From an uncultured Pelagibacteraceae bacterium (lineage in GTDB: Bacteria; Pseudomonadota; Alphaproteobacteria; Pelagibacterales; Pelagibacteraceae), in the NCBI GenBank assembly GCA_902552185.1, contig CACDFZ010000001.1, positions 62,001 through 126,000 of the forward strand: a stretch of DNA of 64,000 nt, in the 5' to 3' direction. Shown here piece by piece: positions 11,018-19,731 of the stretch (position 1 is the first letter of the stretch; every line of letters begins with the position of its first letter). The position numbers and the translations under genes are program-made. Below the pieces are notes generated by a model. It saw nothing but the letters and a program-made list of their open reading frames with translations. It ran no database searches and was not told the DNA's origin.

Positions 11018-11614
11018 TTAAATCCAAGGTTTGGTTTTATTCATAGAATTTTCAAATTTTTCTATATTAGGTATTTTTTTAAGTGAGAGACCTATATTAT
11101 CTAAACCTTCTAAAAGTCTTTTTTTCTTTGCAGCTTCTATATCAAATGTCAATTTTTTATTACCATAAAGAATTTCTTGCTCATTTAAATCAACTTCGAT
11201 CTCTTCTTTTCTTTTAGAATATTCAGATAATTCTTGAATTGATTTATCGTCAATAATTATAGGAAGGATGCCATTGTTAAAACAGTTATTATAAAAGATA
11301 TCAGCAAAACTTGGGCTTATTACACATCTTATGCCAAAGTCGAGTAAGGCCCATGGAGCGTGTTCTCTTGAAGAACCACAGCCAAAATTTTTTCCTGCTA
11401 ATAGAATTTTTGATTTTGAATATGGATCATTATTTAATATAAATTTTTCAATTAATTTGCCACTTTCATCATATCTCATTTCATAGAATAGACTTTTTCC
11501 TAAACCAGTTCTTTTAATAGTTTTTAAAAACTGCTTAGGAATTATCATGTCCGTATCTATATTCATTAAAGGAATATGTGCGGGTATACTTTTTAATTTA
11601 ATAAATTTTTCCAT
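11018..11614 (-). CDS. leuD: 3-isopropylmalate dehydratase small subunit
   Basis: A 198-residue swivel-domain subunit that works with LeuC to isomerise 2- to 3-isopropylmalate. It has the family motifs NIDTDMIIPKQFLK near residue 20 and NFGCGSSREHAPWAL near residue 75. The gene abuts leuC with no spacer, which suits 1:1 synthesis of the heterodimer. Confidence 0.96.
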   Translation of the reverse strand: MEKFIKLKSIPAHIPLMNIDTDMIIPKQFLKTIKRTGLGKSLFYEMRYDESGKLIEKFILNNDPYSKSKILLAGKNFGCGSSREHAPWALLDFGIRCVISPSFADIFYNNCFNNGILPIIIDDKSIQELSEYSKRKEEIEVDLNEQEILYGNKKLTFDIEAAKKKRLLEGLDNIGLSLKKIPNIEKFENSMNKTKPWI

Positions 11615-13015
11615 TTAATTAATTTCTCTTACGTCAGCTAAATAGCCCTTTATTGCTGCAGCCACAGCCATTCCTGGGCTTACAAGATGAGTTCTGCCGC
11701 CTCTTCCTTGTCTACCTTCAAAATTTCTATTTGAAGTTGATGCACATCTTTCTTTTGATGAAAGCTGATCTTCATTCATTCCTAAACACATAGAGCATCC
11801 TGGTTCTCTCCATTCAAATCCTGCGTTTTTAAAAACTTTATCAATACCTTCTTCCTCGGCTTGTTTTTTAACTAATCCCGATCCTGGAACAACCATTGCA
11901 CTTACATCGCTTGCTATTTTTTTTCCTTTTAATAGTTTTGCAGCCAGCCTTAAATCTTCTATTCTTCCATTTGTACAACTTCCGATGAAGATCTTGTCTA
12001 CTTTAATGTCAGAGATTTTCATTTTAGGTTTTAAACCCATGTATTCTAGTGATCTGTACATAGCTGTTCTTCTGTCTTTATCTTTTTCTTTTTCTGGATC
12101 TGGTACCTCTCCAGTAATTGGAGAGACGTCTTGCGGTGATGTTCCCCATGTAACTAATGGTTCAATATCTTTTGCATCAATGTTTACTTCTTTATCAAAC
12201 TTTGCATCGCTATCAGAAAAAAGTTTTTTCCAATGTGCAACTGCTTTCGTCCAATTCTCACCTTTTGGAGACATCGGTCTATCTTTAAAATACTCTATAG
12301 TTTTATCATCTGGAGCTATCAATCCTGCTCTGGCGCCAGCTTCTATAGTCATATTGCATATAGTCATACGTTGCTCTACGCTTAAGTTTCTTATTACTTC
12401 ACCAGCAAATTCAATTACATAACCTGTTCCGCCTGCAGTTCCGATTGTTCCGATTATTTTTAGGATAACATCCTTTGACGTAACTCCAGTCGGTAACCTT
12501 CCGTTCACATTTACTCTAAAATTTTTAGATTTTTTTTGAATTAAAGTTTGAGTAGCTAATACGTGCTCTACTTCAGAAGTACCTATTCCAAATGCAAGAG
12601 ATCCGAAAGCTCCGTGTGTAGCTGTGTGGCTGTCTCCACATACAATTACTGTCCCTGGTTGTGTAAAACCTTGCTCAGGTCCAATAATATGAACTATCCC
12701 TTGTCGCTTATCATTCACATCAAATAAATTTATTCCAAATTCTTTACAATTATTTCTTAAAGTGTCAACTTGAATTTTAGATTGCTTATCAGATATACCT
12801 TTCGATCTATCAGTAGTTGGAACATTGTGATCTGGAACAGCTAAAGTAAGTTTTGGTTTTCTAACTTGTCTGCCTTGAATTCTTAACCCTTCAAAAGCTT
12901 GAGGACTAGTGACCTCATGAACAAGATGTCTATCAACATAAAGTAAAGCTGTTCCATCGTTGTCTTCGTGGACAAGGTGGTCATCCCAAATTTTATCGTA
13001 GAGTGTTTTTGACAT
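11615..13015 (-). CDS. leuC: 3-isopropylmalate dehydratase large subunit
   Basis: A 466-residue aconitase-family protein. The [4Fe-4S] ligands are the cysteines in GSCTNGR and in [25 protein letters not shown] and [12 protein letters not shown], which contribute to substrate binding, are intact. It sits 9 bases after the rplS stop. The leu genes have no visible attenuator or leader peptide of their own and appear to be expressed from the ffh/rpsP end. Confidence 0.97.
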   Translation of the reverse strand: MSKTLYDKIWDDHLVHEDNDGTALLYVDRHLVHEVTSPQAFEGLRIQGRQVRKPKLTLAVPDHNVPTTDRSKGISDKQSKIQVDTLRNNCKEFGINLFDVNDKRQGIVHIIGPEQGFTQPGTVIVCGDSHTATHGAFGSLAFGIGTSEVEHVLATQTLIQKKSKNFRVNVNGRLPTGVTSKDVILKIIGTIGTAGGTGYVIEFAGEVIRNLSVEQRMTICNMTIEAGARAGLIAPDDKTIEYFKDRPMSPKGENWTKAVAHWKKLFSDSDAKFDKEVNIDAKDIEPLVTWGTSPQDVSPITGEVPDPEKEKDKDRRTAMYRSLEYMGLKPKMKISDIKVDKIFIGSCTNGRIEDLRLAAKLLKGKKIASDVSAMVVPGSGLVKKQAEEEGIDKVFKNAGFEWREPGCSMCLGMNEDQLSSKERCASTSNRNFEGRQGRGGRTHLVSPGMAVAAAIKGYLADVREIN

Positions 13016-13024
13016 ATGAGAATA

Positions 13025-13555
13025 TTATTTTTTTGGTTTATTCTCGGCTTCCAATTTTTTATCAGAAGTCTGTTTTTTAACTTTTGATACTTCAGTTTTT
13101 TTTTCGTCAATTGATGTTTCTTTTTTGATTTTATCATCCGACGCTGCATTCTCAACAGCTTGTTTAGGCTCTGGTGCGATGTCGATACCAATCTTTTTTT
13201 TTATTTTTTCGGCTATCCTTGCTGATTTTCCTTTTCTGTCTCTTAAATAATATAATTTTGCTCTTCTTACTTTTCCAGATCTGACAATTTTAATAGAACT
13301 TACATTTGGACTATAAAGTGCAAAGGTTCTTTCTACACCTTCTCCAAAAGATATTTTTCTAACTGTAAATGAAGAATTTATATCTCTATTTTTTTTTGCT
13401 ATACAAACACCTTCAAAATATTGAATTCTCTCTCTTTTGCCTTCGATAATTTTTACACCTACCTTAATTGTATCTCCAGGAGAAAAATCAGCTATCTTTT
13501 TTGAAGAAAGTATTCTTTTTACAGATTCTCTATTTATGTCTTCTATATTTTTCAT
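13025..13555 (-). CDS. rplS: Ribosomal protein L19 with long charged C-terminal tail
   Basis: The first ~115 residues are a normal L19 ([52 protein letters not shown]), a 50S protein at the subunit interface. The protein runs on to 176 residues with a tail rich in Lys, Glu, Asp and Ser and no recognisable domain. The tail is probably disordered. The gene lies between trmD (TAATG-like overlap of one base at 13555) and leuC, the classical place for rplS. S16, encoded upstream in the same run, also has a charged tail. Confidence 0.95.
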   Translation of the reverse strand: MKNIEDINRESVKRILSSKKIADFSPGDTIKVGVKIIEGKRERIQYFEGVCIAKKNRDINSSFTVRKISFGEGVERTFALYSPNVSSIKIVRSGKVRRAKLYYLRDRKGKSARIAEKIKKKIGIDIAPEPKQAVENAASDDKIKKETSIDEKKTEVSKVKKQTSDKKLEAENKPKK

Positions 13556-14247
13556 TATTTTTTATCTTTTAAATATTTTTCCCAAAGATCAGGTCTCTGG
13601 CGACGTGTTATATCCTCAGATTGAGATAAACGCCAGCTTTTAATTTTCGCATGATCACCTGAAAATAGTACATCTGGAACACTTTTGCCTTCCCAAATTT
13701 TGGGTTTTGTAAATTGAGGGTACTCCAAAAGACTATTTTCAAAAGTTTCATCTTTTATGGAGTCTTTGTTTCCTAACACTCCTGGTATAAGTCTTAAAAC
13801 AGCATCTAATATTACAAATGCAGCGGTTTCACCGCCTGATAAAACATAATCTCCTATGCTTATTTCCTCAATATTTCTCGTAGATAATAAACGATCATCT
13901 ACTCCTTCAAAATGACCGCAAATTAAATTAATGCCATTTTGTTTGCTGAAAGAATTAGCAAAACTTTGATTAAATTTTTTACCTTTTGGAGACAAATAAA
14001 AAATTTTTTCTCCCTTAGAAATATTTTTATCTAAAGAATTCGCTACTATATCAGGCTTCATTAACATTCCGCTTCCGCCACCAAATACAGTGTCGTCAAC
14101 AGTTTTGTGTTTATCATCAGCGTAGTCTCTAATATTTACAGTTTTTAGACTCCACAAGCCATTTCTCATAGCCTTTCCGTAAATTCCTCCAGCTAAAGGG
14201 CCGGGGAAAGTCTCTGGATATAAAGTAAATATTTTTACTGCGTACAT
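13555..14247 (-). CDS. trmD: tRNA (guanine-N1)-methyltransferase TrmD
   Basis: A 230-residue SPOUT-class enzyme that makes m1G37 next to the anticodon and prevents frameshifting. It starts with the typical [14 protein letters not shown] segment ([14 protein letters not shown]), has the [11 protein letters not shown] region and the trefoil-knot SAM site [18 protein letters not shown]. It overlaps rpsP upstream by one base. In most proteobacteria rimM lies between rpsP and trmD, but here there is no room for it. Confidence 0.96.
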   Translation of the reverse strand: MYAVKIFTLYPETFPGPLAGGIYGKAMRNGLWSLKTVNIRDYADDKHKTVDDTVFGGGSGMLMKPDIVANSLDKNISKGEKIFYLSPKGKKFNQSFANSFSKQNGINLICGHFEGVDDRLLSTRNIEEISIGDYVLSGGETAAFVILDAVLRLIPGVLGNKDSIKDETFENSLLEYPQFTKPKIWEGKSVPDVLFSGDHAKIKSWRLSQSEDITRRQRPDLWEKYLKDKK

Positions 14248-14768
14248 TATTTTTTAGGTTCCTCTTTTTTAGCTTCTTGTTTAGGAGCTTCTTGTTTAGG
14301 TTCCTCTTTTTTAGCTTCTTGTTTAGGAGCTTCTTGTTTAGGTTCCTCTTTTTTAGCTTCTTGTTTAGGAGCTTCTTGTTTAGGTTCCTCTTTTTTAGCT
14401 TCTTGTTTAGGAGCTTCTTTTTTAGCTTCTTGTTTAGGAGTATCTTTTTTGGGCTCGTCCGTTTTTTTTCTCTCTTTTTTCGGAACAGCTTTTTGAGGAT
14501 TATTACCCGGTTTTGGCATTGGCATTAACTGAGCCTCACCTAAAATTCTTGAAACCCTTAAAGTTGGCTTAGCCCCTTTGCTTATCCAATATTTTACTCT
14601 TTCGGCCTCTACCTTTATTCTCTCTTTCTTGTCTTTCGGAAGAAGTGGATTAAATAATCCAATCTTTTCTACAAATCTTCCATCTCTAGGTGCTCTACTG
14701 TCGGCTACAACAATTTTGTATACCGGTCTTTTTCTTACTCCCCCCATTGATAGTCTTATTTTTAACAT
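14247..14768 (-). CDS. rpsP: Ribosomal protein S16 with repetitive Lys/Glu tail
   Basis: Residues 1-85 are S16 (MLKIRLSMGGVRKRPVYKIV, DSRAPRDGRFVEKIGLFNP, ERVKYWISKGAKPT), a 30S assembly protein. The protein is about twice the family length (173 residues). From about residue 95 a tail made of repeats of KQEAKKEEP and KQEAP continues to the end, encoded by a 42-bp tandem repeat. The tail is highly charged, without hydrophobic residues, and is likely disordered. It follows ffh by 10 bases and overlaps trmD by one base. Confidence 0.95.
   Translation of the reverse strand: MLKIRLSMGGVRKRPVYKIVVADSRAPRDGRFVEKIGLFNPLLPKDKKERIKVEAERVKYWISKGAKPTLRVSRILGEAQLMPMPKPGNNPQKAVPKKERKKTDEPKKDTPKQEAKKEAPKQEAKKEEPKQEAPKQEAKKEEPKQEAPKQEAKKEEPKQEAPKQEAKKEEPKK
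14257..14424 (-). repeat. Four tandem 42-bp units inside the rpsP tail
   Basis: The sequence GGTTCCTC recurs exactly every 42 bases at 14257, 14299, 14341 and 14383 (plus-strand view). The intervening bases are essentially identical, and degenerate partial units follow up to about 14455. Each unit codes for 14 residues of the KQEAKKEEP-KQEAP type in frame. Near-identity at the DNA level suggests recent expansion by slippage or unequal recombination. Confidence 0.95.
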
Positions 14769-14778
14769 ATGTTACCCC

Positions 14779-16131
14779 TCATTTTAGTTGATTTAATAAT
14801 TCATCAGGAATATTTCCTGATGGAATTCCTTTTCCTTTAGACATTTTTTTCATCATGTCTGACATCATCTTAAATTGTTTTAGAAGTTTATTAATTTTAG
14901 AAATATCTAAGCCACAGCCTGTAGCTATTCTTTTTTTTCTTGATCCGCTTATAATTTTAGGATTTTCTCTTTCATTTGGTGTCATTGAAAGAATAATCGC
15001 TTCATTGTCACTTAACATTTTTTCATCAAACGATGAGTTTTCCATTTGTTGTTTAATCTTATTAGCTCCAGGCAACATAGACATCACACTTCCCATACCA
15101 CCCATTTTTTTCATTTGTCTTAGTTGGGATAGATAATTTTCCATTGTGAATATTCCCTCTTTTAATTGAGCTTCAGTGTCTTTTAACTTTTTTTCATCGA
15201 GATCTTTAGTTGCTTTCTCAACTAAAGAAACAATATCGCCCATCCCTAATATACGCTTAGCTATTCTTTCAGGGTGAAAGCTCTCGAGTTCATCAATCTT
15301 TTCACCAACACCCATTAATTTTATTGGTTTGCCAGTAACCTCCTTCATACTTAAAGCAGCTCCACCTCTTCCGTCGCCATCTACTCTAGTTAAAATTATA
15401 CTTGAAATATTAACTGCCTTATCAAATTCACTTGCTACATTTACAGCTATCTGACCAGTAAGAGAGTCTGCTACTAAAATTGTTTCTGTTGGTCTCACTA
15501 AACTTTTAATTTGCTTTACTTCTGTCATCATTGGTAAATCTATTTGAGTTCTTCCTGCTGTATCGAATATAATTACATCTGCTCCATTTAGATTAGCTGT
15601 ATTCATTGCACGACTAGCAATTTCGGAGGGTTGCTGATTTTGAACAATTGGTAAACTTAAAATATCATTATTATCTGCAAGAATTTTTAATTGTTCTTGA
15701 GCAGCAGGTCTATAGACATCCAAACTCACTAGCATGGTCTTTTTCTTAAATTTTTTTTCTATAAAATGAGCTAACTTTGCTGAAGTTGTTGTTTTACCGG
15801 AACCTTGTAGTCCTAAAATTAATAAACTAACTGGGCTTGAAGATTTTAAATTTATTTCTTCATTTTTGTTACCTAATAAATTTATTAATTCATCATTTAC
15901 AATTTTAACTACCATTTGGCCTGGAGTAGTGGACTCTATGATTTCTTGTCCTATAGCTTTTGGCTTAACTCTTTCTATAAAATTTTTTGTGACTTGAAGC
16001 GAGACATCTGCTTCCAGTAATGCCTGTCTAATTTCTACTAAACCAATATCAACTTGCTCTTTGGTTAAAGAAGGAGCCTGTTTTAATTTAGAAAAAATAT
16101 TTTCTAATCTATTTGTTAAATTTTCAAACAT
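14779..16131 (-). CDS. ffh: Signal recognition particle protein Ffh
   Basis: A 450-residue SRP54 GTPase that binds SRP RNA and signal peptides and delivers ribosomes to FtsY. It has an N domain (1-90) and a G domain with GLQGSGKTT (108-116), DTAGRTQID and TRVDGDGRGGAAL. The methionine-rich M domain includes MLPGANKIKQQM and the RNA-binding SGSRKKRIATGCG. The start at 16131 follows a structured leader (see the ffh RNA motif). FtsY, its receptor, is encoded divergently nearby at 17112. Confidence 0.97.
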   Translation of the reverse strand: MFENLTNRLENIFSKLKQAPSLTKEQVDIGLVEIRQALLEADVSLQVTKNFIERVKPKAIGQEIIESTTPGQMVVKIVNDELINLLGNKNEEINLKSSSPVSLLILGLQGSGKTTTSAKLAHFIEKKFKKKTMLVSLDVYRPAAQEQLKILADNNDILSLPIVQNQQPSEIASRAMNTANLNGADVIIFDTAGRTQIDLPMMTEVKQIKSLVRPTETILVADSLTGQIAVNVASEFDKAVNISSIILTRVDGDGRGGAALSMKEVTGKPIKLMGVGEKIDELESFHPERIAKRILGMGDIVSLVEKATKDLDEKKLKDTEAQLKEGIFTMENYLSQLRQMKKMGGMGSVMSMLPGANKIKQQMENSSFDEKMLSDNEAIILSMTPNERENPKIISGSRKKRIATGCGLDISKINKLLKQFKMMSDMMKKMSKGKGIPSGNIPDELLNQLK

Positions 16132-16139
16132 TTATAATC

Positions 16140-16240
16140 ATCCAACACCTATCGCACCAGTGGGCGAACCCTCGCTGACTGGTGTCGATCCTCTTATTTC
16201 TAAGAGCACCGCAAAAACACATGAATTTGCGGAAAGTGGC
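16140..16240 (-). promoter_or_regulatory. ffh leader RNA motif (cis-regulatory structured RNA)
   Basis: Directly upstream of ffh is a comparatively G+C-rich stretch with three nested or serial hairpins. On the minus strand these are CCGCAAA/TTTGCGG (16226-16232 with 16209-16215), CTCTTA/TAAGAG (16201-16206 with 16191-16196), and a long hairpin over 16151-16189 built from ATCG/CGAT, ACCAGT/ACTGGT and GCGA/TCGC. A conserved structured RNA preceding ffh has been described from Candidatus Pelagibacter and marine metagenomes as a probable cis-regulator; position and character match, though I cannot align it here. It probably controls the whole ffh-led run of genes. Confidence 0.75.
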
Positions 16241-16279
16241 TGAAGTTACAATTAGGGGTTTTAAAAGTCAATGAATAAT

Positions 16280-16285
16280 TATACT
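16280..16285 (+). promoter_or_regulatory. Probable -10 element of dapF, leaderless start
   Basis: TATACT lies 8 bases before the dapF ATG and no Shine-Dalgarno sequence is present. If it acts as a -10 box, transcription would begin at or within a few bases of the ATG. No clear -35 can be assigned because the ffh leader occupies the upstream bases. Confidence 0.35.
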
Positions 16286-16293
16286 AATCAATA

Positions 16294-17112
16294 ATGGTAG
16301 CGATTAATGCTTATAGAATGGATGGATTAGGAAATGATTTTATCATCATAGATAGAAGAGAAAACTTTATAGAAATAAAAAAGAATAAAATCATTGAGCT
16401 TGGAAATAGGGCTAATATTGGCTTTGACCAAATAATCTTTATCGAAAAACAGAGAGAAGACTCTTATCCAATTACAATTTATAACTCTGATGGTGGTGAA
16501 GTAAGTGCGTGTGGAAATGGAGCAAGATGCGTGGCTTATCTTTTAAGTGAAAACTTAAATACAAAAAAAATACAAATTAAAACAAATAACAGATTACTTA
16601 ATGCGAAAATAGTTGGGGATTTTCAGGTAGAGCTGGAAATGGGAAAACCTTTATTAGGGTCAGAAGAGATACCACTGTCAAAAAAAATCAATCCAAGCAA
16701 CGTAGTTTTGGATATTAATGATCAAAAGTTTTCTGAAGGTTTTTGTGTTAACGTAGGAAATCCACATATAATTTTTTTTGATAAAAATTATCTGAAGCAT
16801 GACTTAAGGGTTATAGGTCCTAAAATTGAAAATCATGATCTTTTTCCAGAAAAAACTAATGTTACATTTGCTAATGTAATTGATAAAAAAAACATCGAAG
16901 TTAAAGTTTGGGAACGTGGTGCGGGACTTACAAAAGCTTGTGGCACAGCTGCTTGTGCAACTGCTGTTGCTTCTTTTTCTAAAAATCTCACTGAAAGAAT
17001 AGTACAAATTGCTTTTGATCAAGGATCTTTAAAAATTGAGTATAATAAAGATAAAAATATTTTTATGACAGGACCTGTTTCAAAAATTAATAAATTAAGT
17101 ATTTCAATATAA
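16294..17112 (+). CDS. dapF: Diaminopimelate epimerase
   Basis: A 272-residue enzyme converting LL- to meso-diaminopimelate for peptidoglycan and lysine. The two catalytic cysteines are present in SACGNGARCVA and KACGTAACAT. The N-terminal MDGLGNDFIIID matches the family. The start is the ATG at 16294; it has no Shine-Dalgarno sequence. The gene is divergent from ffh and overlaps ftsY by one base. Confidence 0.96.
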   Translation: MVAINAYRMDGLGNDFIIIDRRENFIEIKKNKIIELGNRANIGFDQIIFIEKQREDSYPITIYNSDGGEVSACGNGARCVAYLLSENLNTKKIQIKTNNRLLNAKIVGDFQVELEMGKPLLGSEEIPLSKKINPSNVVLDINDQKFSEGFCVNVGNPHIIFFDKNYLKHDLRVIGPKIENHDLFPEKTNVTFANVIDKKNIEVKVWERGAGLTKACGTAACATAVASFSKNLTERIVQIAFDQGSLKIEYNKDKNIFMTGPVSKINKLSISI

Positions 17113-18029
17113 TGAATTTATTAGAAAAATTTAAATTAGGATTAAATAAAAGTTCTTCCTCTTTATCTGAGGGAATAAATAACATCTTTAAAAAGAGAAA
17201 AGTTGATCAAGATATTTTACAAGAATTTGAAGATTTATTAATTGGTTCAGATGTTGGTATTGAAACTGCTCAAAATCTTAAGAATGATTTTGAAAAATTT
17301 AGAATAGATAAAAAAATAGATGATCACAAAGAAATTCTTAAATTGTTGGCTGATAAACTTTCTCTAGAACTACTTAAGTACGAAAAGAATTTAAATGACC
17401 TTGGAAATAATAAGTCTGCAGTTATTGTTGTCTCAGGAGTAAATGGAGTTGGAAAGACTACAACGATTGGAAAAATGGGAAAATTTTTTAAAGACAATAA
17501 CAAGTCAGTTGTTTTTGGAGCCGCAGATACTTTCAGGGCTGCTGCTATTGATCAATTAGAGCTTTGGGCTAGAAAAATAAAAGTGGATATTATCAAATCT
17601 GAAACTGGTAGCGATCCCGCGTCTGTAGCTTTCAAGACCGCTGAATTCACCAAAAAAAATCGTATTGATATTGCACTTATAGATACAGCGGGAAGATTAC
17701 AAAACAAAAAAAACTTAATGGAGGAATATAAAAAAATAATCAATGTTTTAAAAAAAATAGATAATGATTATCCTAATGAAATAATTTTAGTTCTTGATGC
17801 TACAACAGGACAGAATGCCTTAAACCAAGTAGAAGAATTTTCTAAAATACATAACTTGACTGGCTTAATAATTACTAAATTAGATAGTACTGCAAAAGGT
17901 GGCATAGTTTTAGCCATCTGTAAGAAATACAAATTACCAATAATTGCTGTTGGGATGGGAGAAAAAGAAAACGACCTTCAACCCTTCAAAGCAGATTTGT
18001 TTGCAAAAACTTTGCTCTCAATTAATTAA
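17112..18029 (+). CDS. ftsY: SRP receptor GTPase FtsY
   Basis: A 305-residue receptor that docks the SRP-ribosome complex at the membrane. It has a short N-terminal segment (LLEKFKLGLNKSS) followed at once by the N domain, so the long acidic A domain of the E. coli protein is missing, as in many alphaproteobacteria. The G domain has GVNGVGKTTTIGK near residue 113, DTAGRLQNKKNLM and TKLDSTAKGG. It shares the TTAA at 18026-18029 with the convergent hydrolase gene, each using it as stop codon. Confidence 0.96.
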   Translation: MNLLEKFKLGLNKSSSSLSEGINNIFKKRKVDQDILQEFEDLLIGSDVGIETAQNLKNDFEKFRIDKKIDDHKEILKLLADKLSLELLKYEKNLNDLGNNKSAVIVVSGVNGVGKTTTIGKMGKFFKDNNKSVVFGAADTFRAAAIDQLELWARKIKVDIIKSETGSDPASVAFKTAEFTKKNRIDIALIDTAGRLQNKKNLMEEYKKIINVLKKIDNDYPNEIILVLDATTGQNALNQVEEFSKIHNLTGLIITKLDSTAKGGIVLAICKKYKLPIIAVGMGEKENDLQPFKADLFAKTLLSIN

Positions 18030-18826
18030 TATTTATTTATAAAGTTTTTTATTTCTGAGAGTAAATTATCATTGAAAGTAAGCATGTGATCATCCTCTTC
18101 TACCTGTAAAAATTTTTTTGGTTTATTTGCAATTTCAAATAATCTTTTTCCCATATAGAATGGAACGATGTTATCCCTTTTACCATGCATTATCAAAATT
18201 GGAGTTTTTATGTTTTTAATTTTTTTTTCTGAATTATATTTATCTTTTAATAACAATTTCACTGGTAAATATGGATAATAAATTTTTGCTGCTTTTTCCA
18301 TTGATGTGTATGGTGACTCCAAAATGATACTATTAAATTCATTTGATTGACCAATTTCAACCGCAACTCCTGTTCCAAGTGATTCTCCATATAATATAAT
18401 GTTTTCGGTTGCGACGCCCTTGTCGTTTAACCATTTCACTGCTTTTTTTGCATCTTCATATAGATTGATCTCATTAGGCTTTCCAGAGTTACCGCTAAAG
18501 CCTCTCCAAGATATAATTAAAACGTTCAAGTTTAGTTCATTAAATCTGTTGAGCTTGTATGATCTATTAAATAAATTTCCTGCATTTCCGTGGAGAAATA
18601 GAATTGTTTTATATTTTTTTAAATCTTTTTCAATCAACCAAGACTTTAGTTTAATATTTTTATCAACTTCTATAAAAAGTTCTTTGTAATTAAAATTAAT
18701 AGGATCGTCTAAATAATTGTTTTCACTGGGAAGATAAAGTAATTTTCTTTGATTTACATAAATCAAAGTTAACAAAATCAAATAAATTACTAATGTAGAA
18801 GAAATTAGAATATAAATATATTTCAT
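18026..18826 (-). CDS. Alpha/beta hydrolase (Bem46/ABHD13-like), membrane-anchored
   Basis: A 266-residue protein with one N-terminal membrane segment (YIYILISSTLVIYLILLTLIY) followed by an alpha/beta hydrolase domain. LHGNAGN is the oxyanion region, GESLGTG the nucleophile elbow (Ser), MHGKRDNIVP carries the acidic residue, and DDHM near the C-terminus gives the histidine. The Bem46/ABHD13 family is conserved, but its substrates are mostly unknown. The start overlaps the EamA gene by 4 bases. Confidence 0.85.
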   Translation of the reverse strand: MKYIYILISSTLVIYLILLTLIYVNQRKLLYLPSENNYLDDPINFNYKELFIEVDKNIKLKSWLIEKDLKKYKTILFLHGNAGNLFNRSYKLNRFNELNLNVLIISWRGFSGNSGKPNEINLYEDAKKAVKWLNDKGVATENIILYGESLGTGVAVEIGQSNEFNSIILESPYTSMEKAAKIYYPYLPVKLLLKDKYNSEKKIKNIKTPILIMHGKRDNIVPFYMGKRLFEIANKPKKFLQVEEDDHMLTFNDNLLSEIKNFINKY

Positions 18827-19731
18827 ATTGTTTTTATTTTTCTTGCTATATATACACCAGCAAAAACTAATGCACCTCCATAATAATGGAAAGGCAGTAA
18901 CATTTCTTCAAAAAGAATAATTCCAAATATTGCACCATAAACAGCGAACAAATAAAGCGTGAATCCTGTTAACGATGCACCTAAATATCTTTGTACCTTT
19001 GTGTACAAACTAAATGCGATTATACCTGGTGAAATAGCGGCAAACAAAACCCATGCTAAAAAAGTAGAATTGAATTTAGTATCAAAAAATAAAGATTCTT
19101 CTAATATGTAAAAAGGAAACAATGAGATGAAACCAAAAAAGGCGATCAAAGTAAATCTTCCCATTAAACTAAATTTACTTTTCCAGTTTAAAAGATAAAT
19201 TGAATATAGGGCCCAGCCAATTGCAGCACCTAACATCCAAAAATCTCCGGTTGTGAAACTAAAATTTATTAGGTAATTAAAATTACCTTTTGTAATTATG
19301 GTGACAACTCCGATCAAACAAATTATGAGTCCTACTATTCTATTTAAACTAATTTTTTCACTAAACAAAAATACCGACAGAATTACAATAAAAACTGGAG
19401 AGGAGGTATATATGATTCCCATATTAGCCATTGTGGTAGACATACCAGCAATAAAAGGGAATGCTCCACAAACTCCACACCCCATTAAACCCAAGAAAAA
19501 TAATTTATAAAATTCTTTTTTTAAAAATTTTCTTTTTTTATAAATTTCAGAATAAAAAAAAGGTAATAAAATTAGAAATACAAAAAACCATCTCCAAAAA
19601 GCTAATGAGATTGGCGGAACATATTCTACACCACCTCTTGCAACTATTATATTTGTTGCCATAAATATAGGCTGTACAAATAATAATATATAAGGAAAAA
19701 AATTATTATTTTTTGTCGTAGAAGGCTTCAT
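18823..19731 (-). CDS. EamA/DMT-family transporter
   Basis: A 302-residue protein with ten predicted helices in two repeated halves, each with the EamA pattern (FWRWFFVFLILLPFF, GICLIGVVTI-like segments, EEMLLPFHYYGGALVFAGVYI at the end). These drug/metabolite transporters usually export amino acids or other small metabolites; the substrate cannot be told. It overlaps the small membrane ORF upstream by 26 bases and the hydrolase downstream by 4. Confidence 0.9.
   Translation of the reverse strand: MKPSTTKNNNFFPYILLFVQPIFMATNIIVARGGVEYVPPISLAFWRWFFVFLILLPFFYSEIYKKRKFLKKEFYKLFFLGLMGCGVCGAFPFIAGMSTTMANMGIIYTSSPVFIVILSVFLFSEKISLNRIVGLIICLIGVVTIITKGNFNYLINFSFTTGDFWMLGAAIGWALYSIYLLNWKSKFSLMGRFTLIAFFGFISLFPFYILEESLFFDTKFNSTFLAWVLFAAISPGIIAFSLYTKVQRYLGASLTGFTLYLFAVYGAIFGIILFEEMLLPFHYYGGALVFAGVYIARKIKTI

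Noticed and set aside
12883..13191. 102-residue frame overlapping leuC and rplS
   Set aside because: It is a Lys-rich shadow in another frame of two well-identified genes.
14257..14460. CRISPR-like array
   Set aside because: The repeated units are contiguous without unique spacers and stay in frame within rpsP, so this is a coding tandem repeat.
14277..14528. Open frame on the plus strand opposite rpsP
   Set aside because: Its Phe/Leu/Arg/Ser-repeat product is simply the antisense reading of the 42-bp repeat in the S16 tail.
16140..16240. SRP (4.5S) RNA gene next to ffh
   Set aside because: The stretch is structured, but it lacks the conserved SRP loop (GGAAG...AGCA type) on either strand and lies directly in the ffh leader; the ffh cis-regulatory motif fits better.
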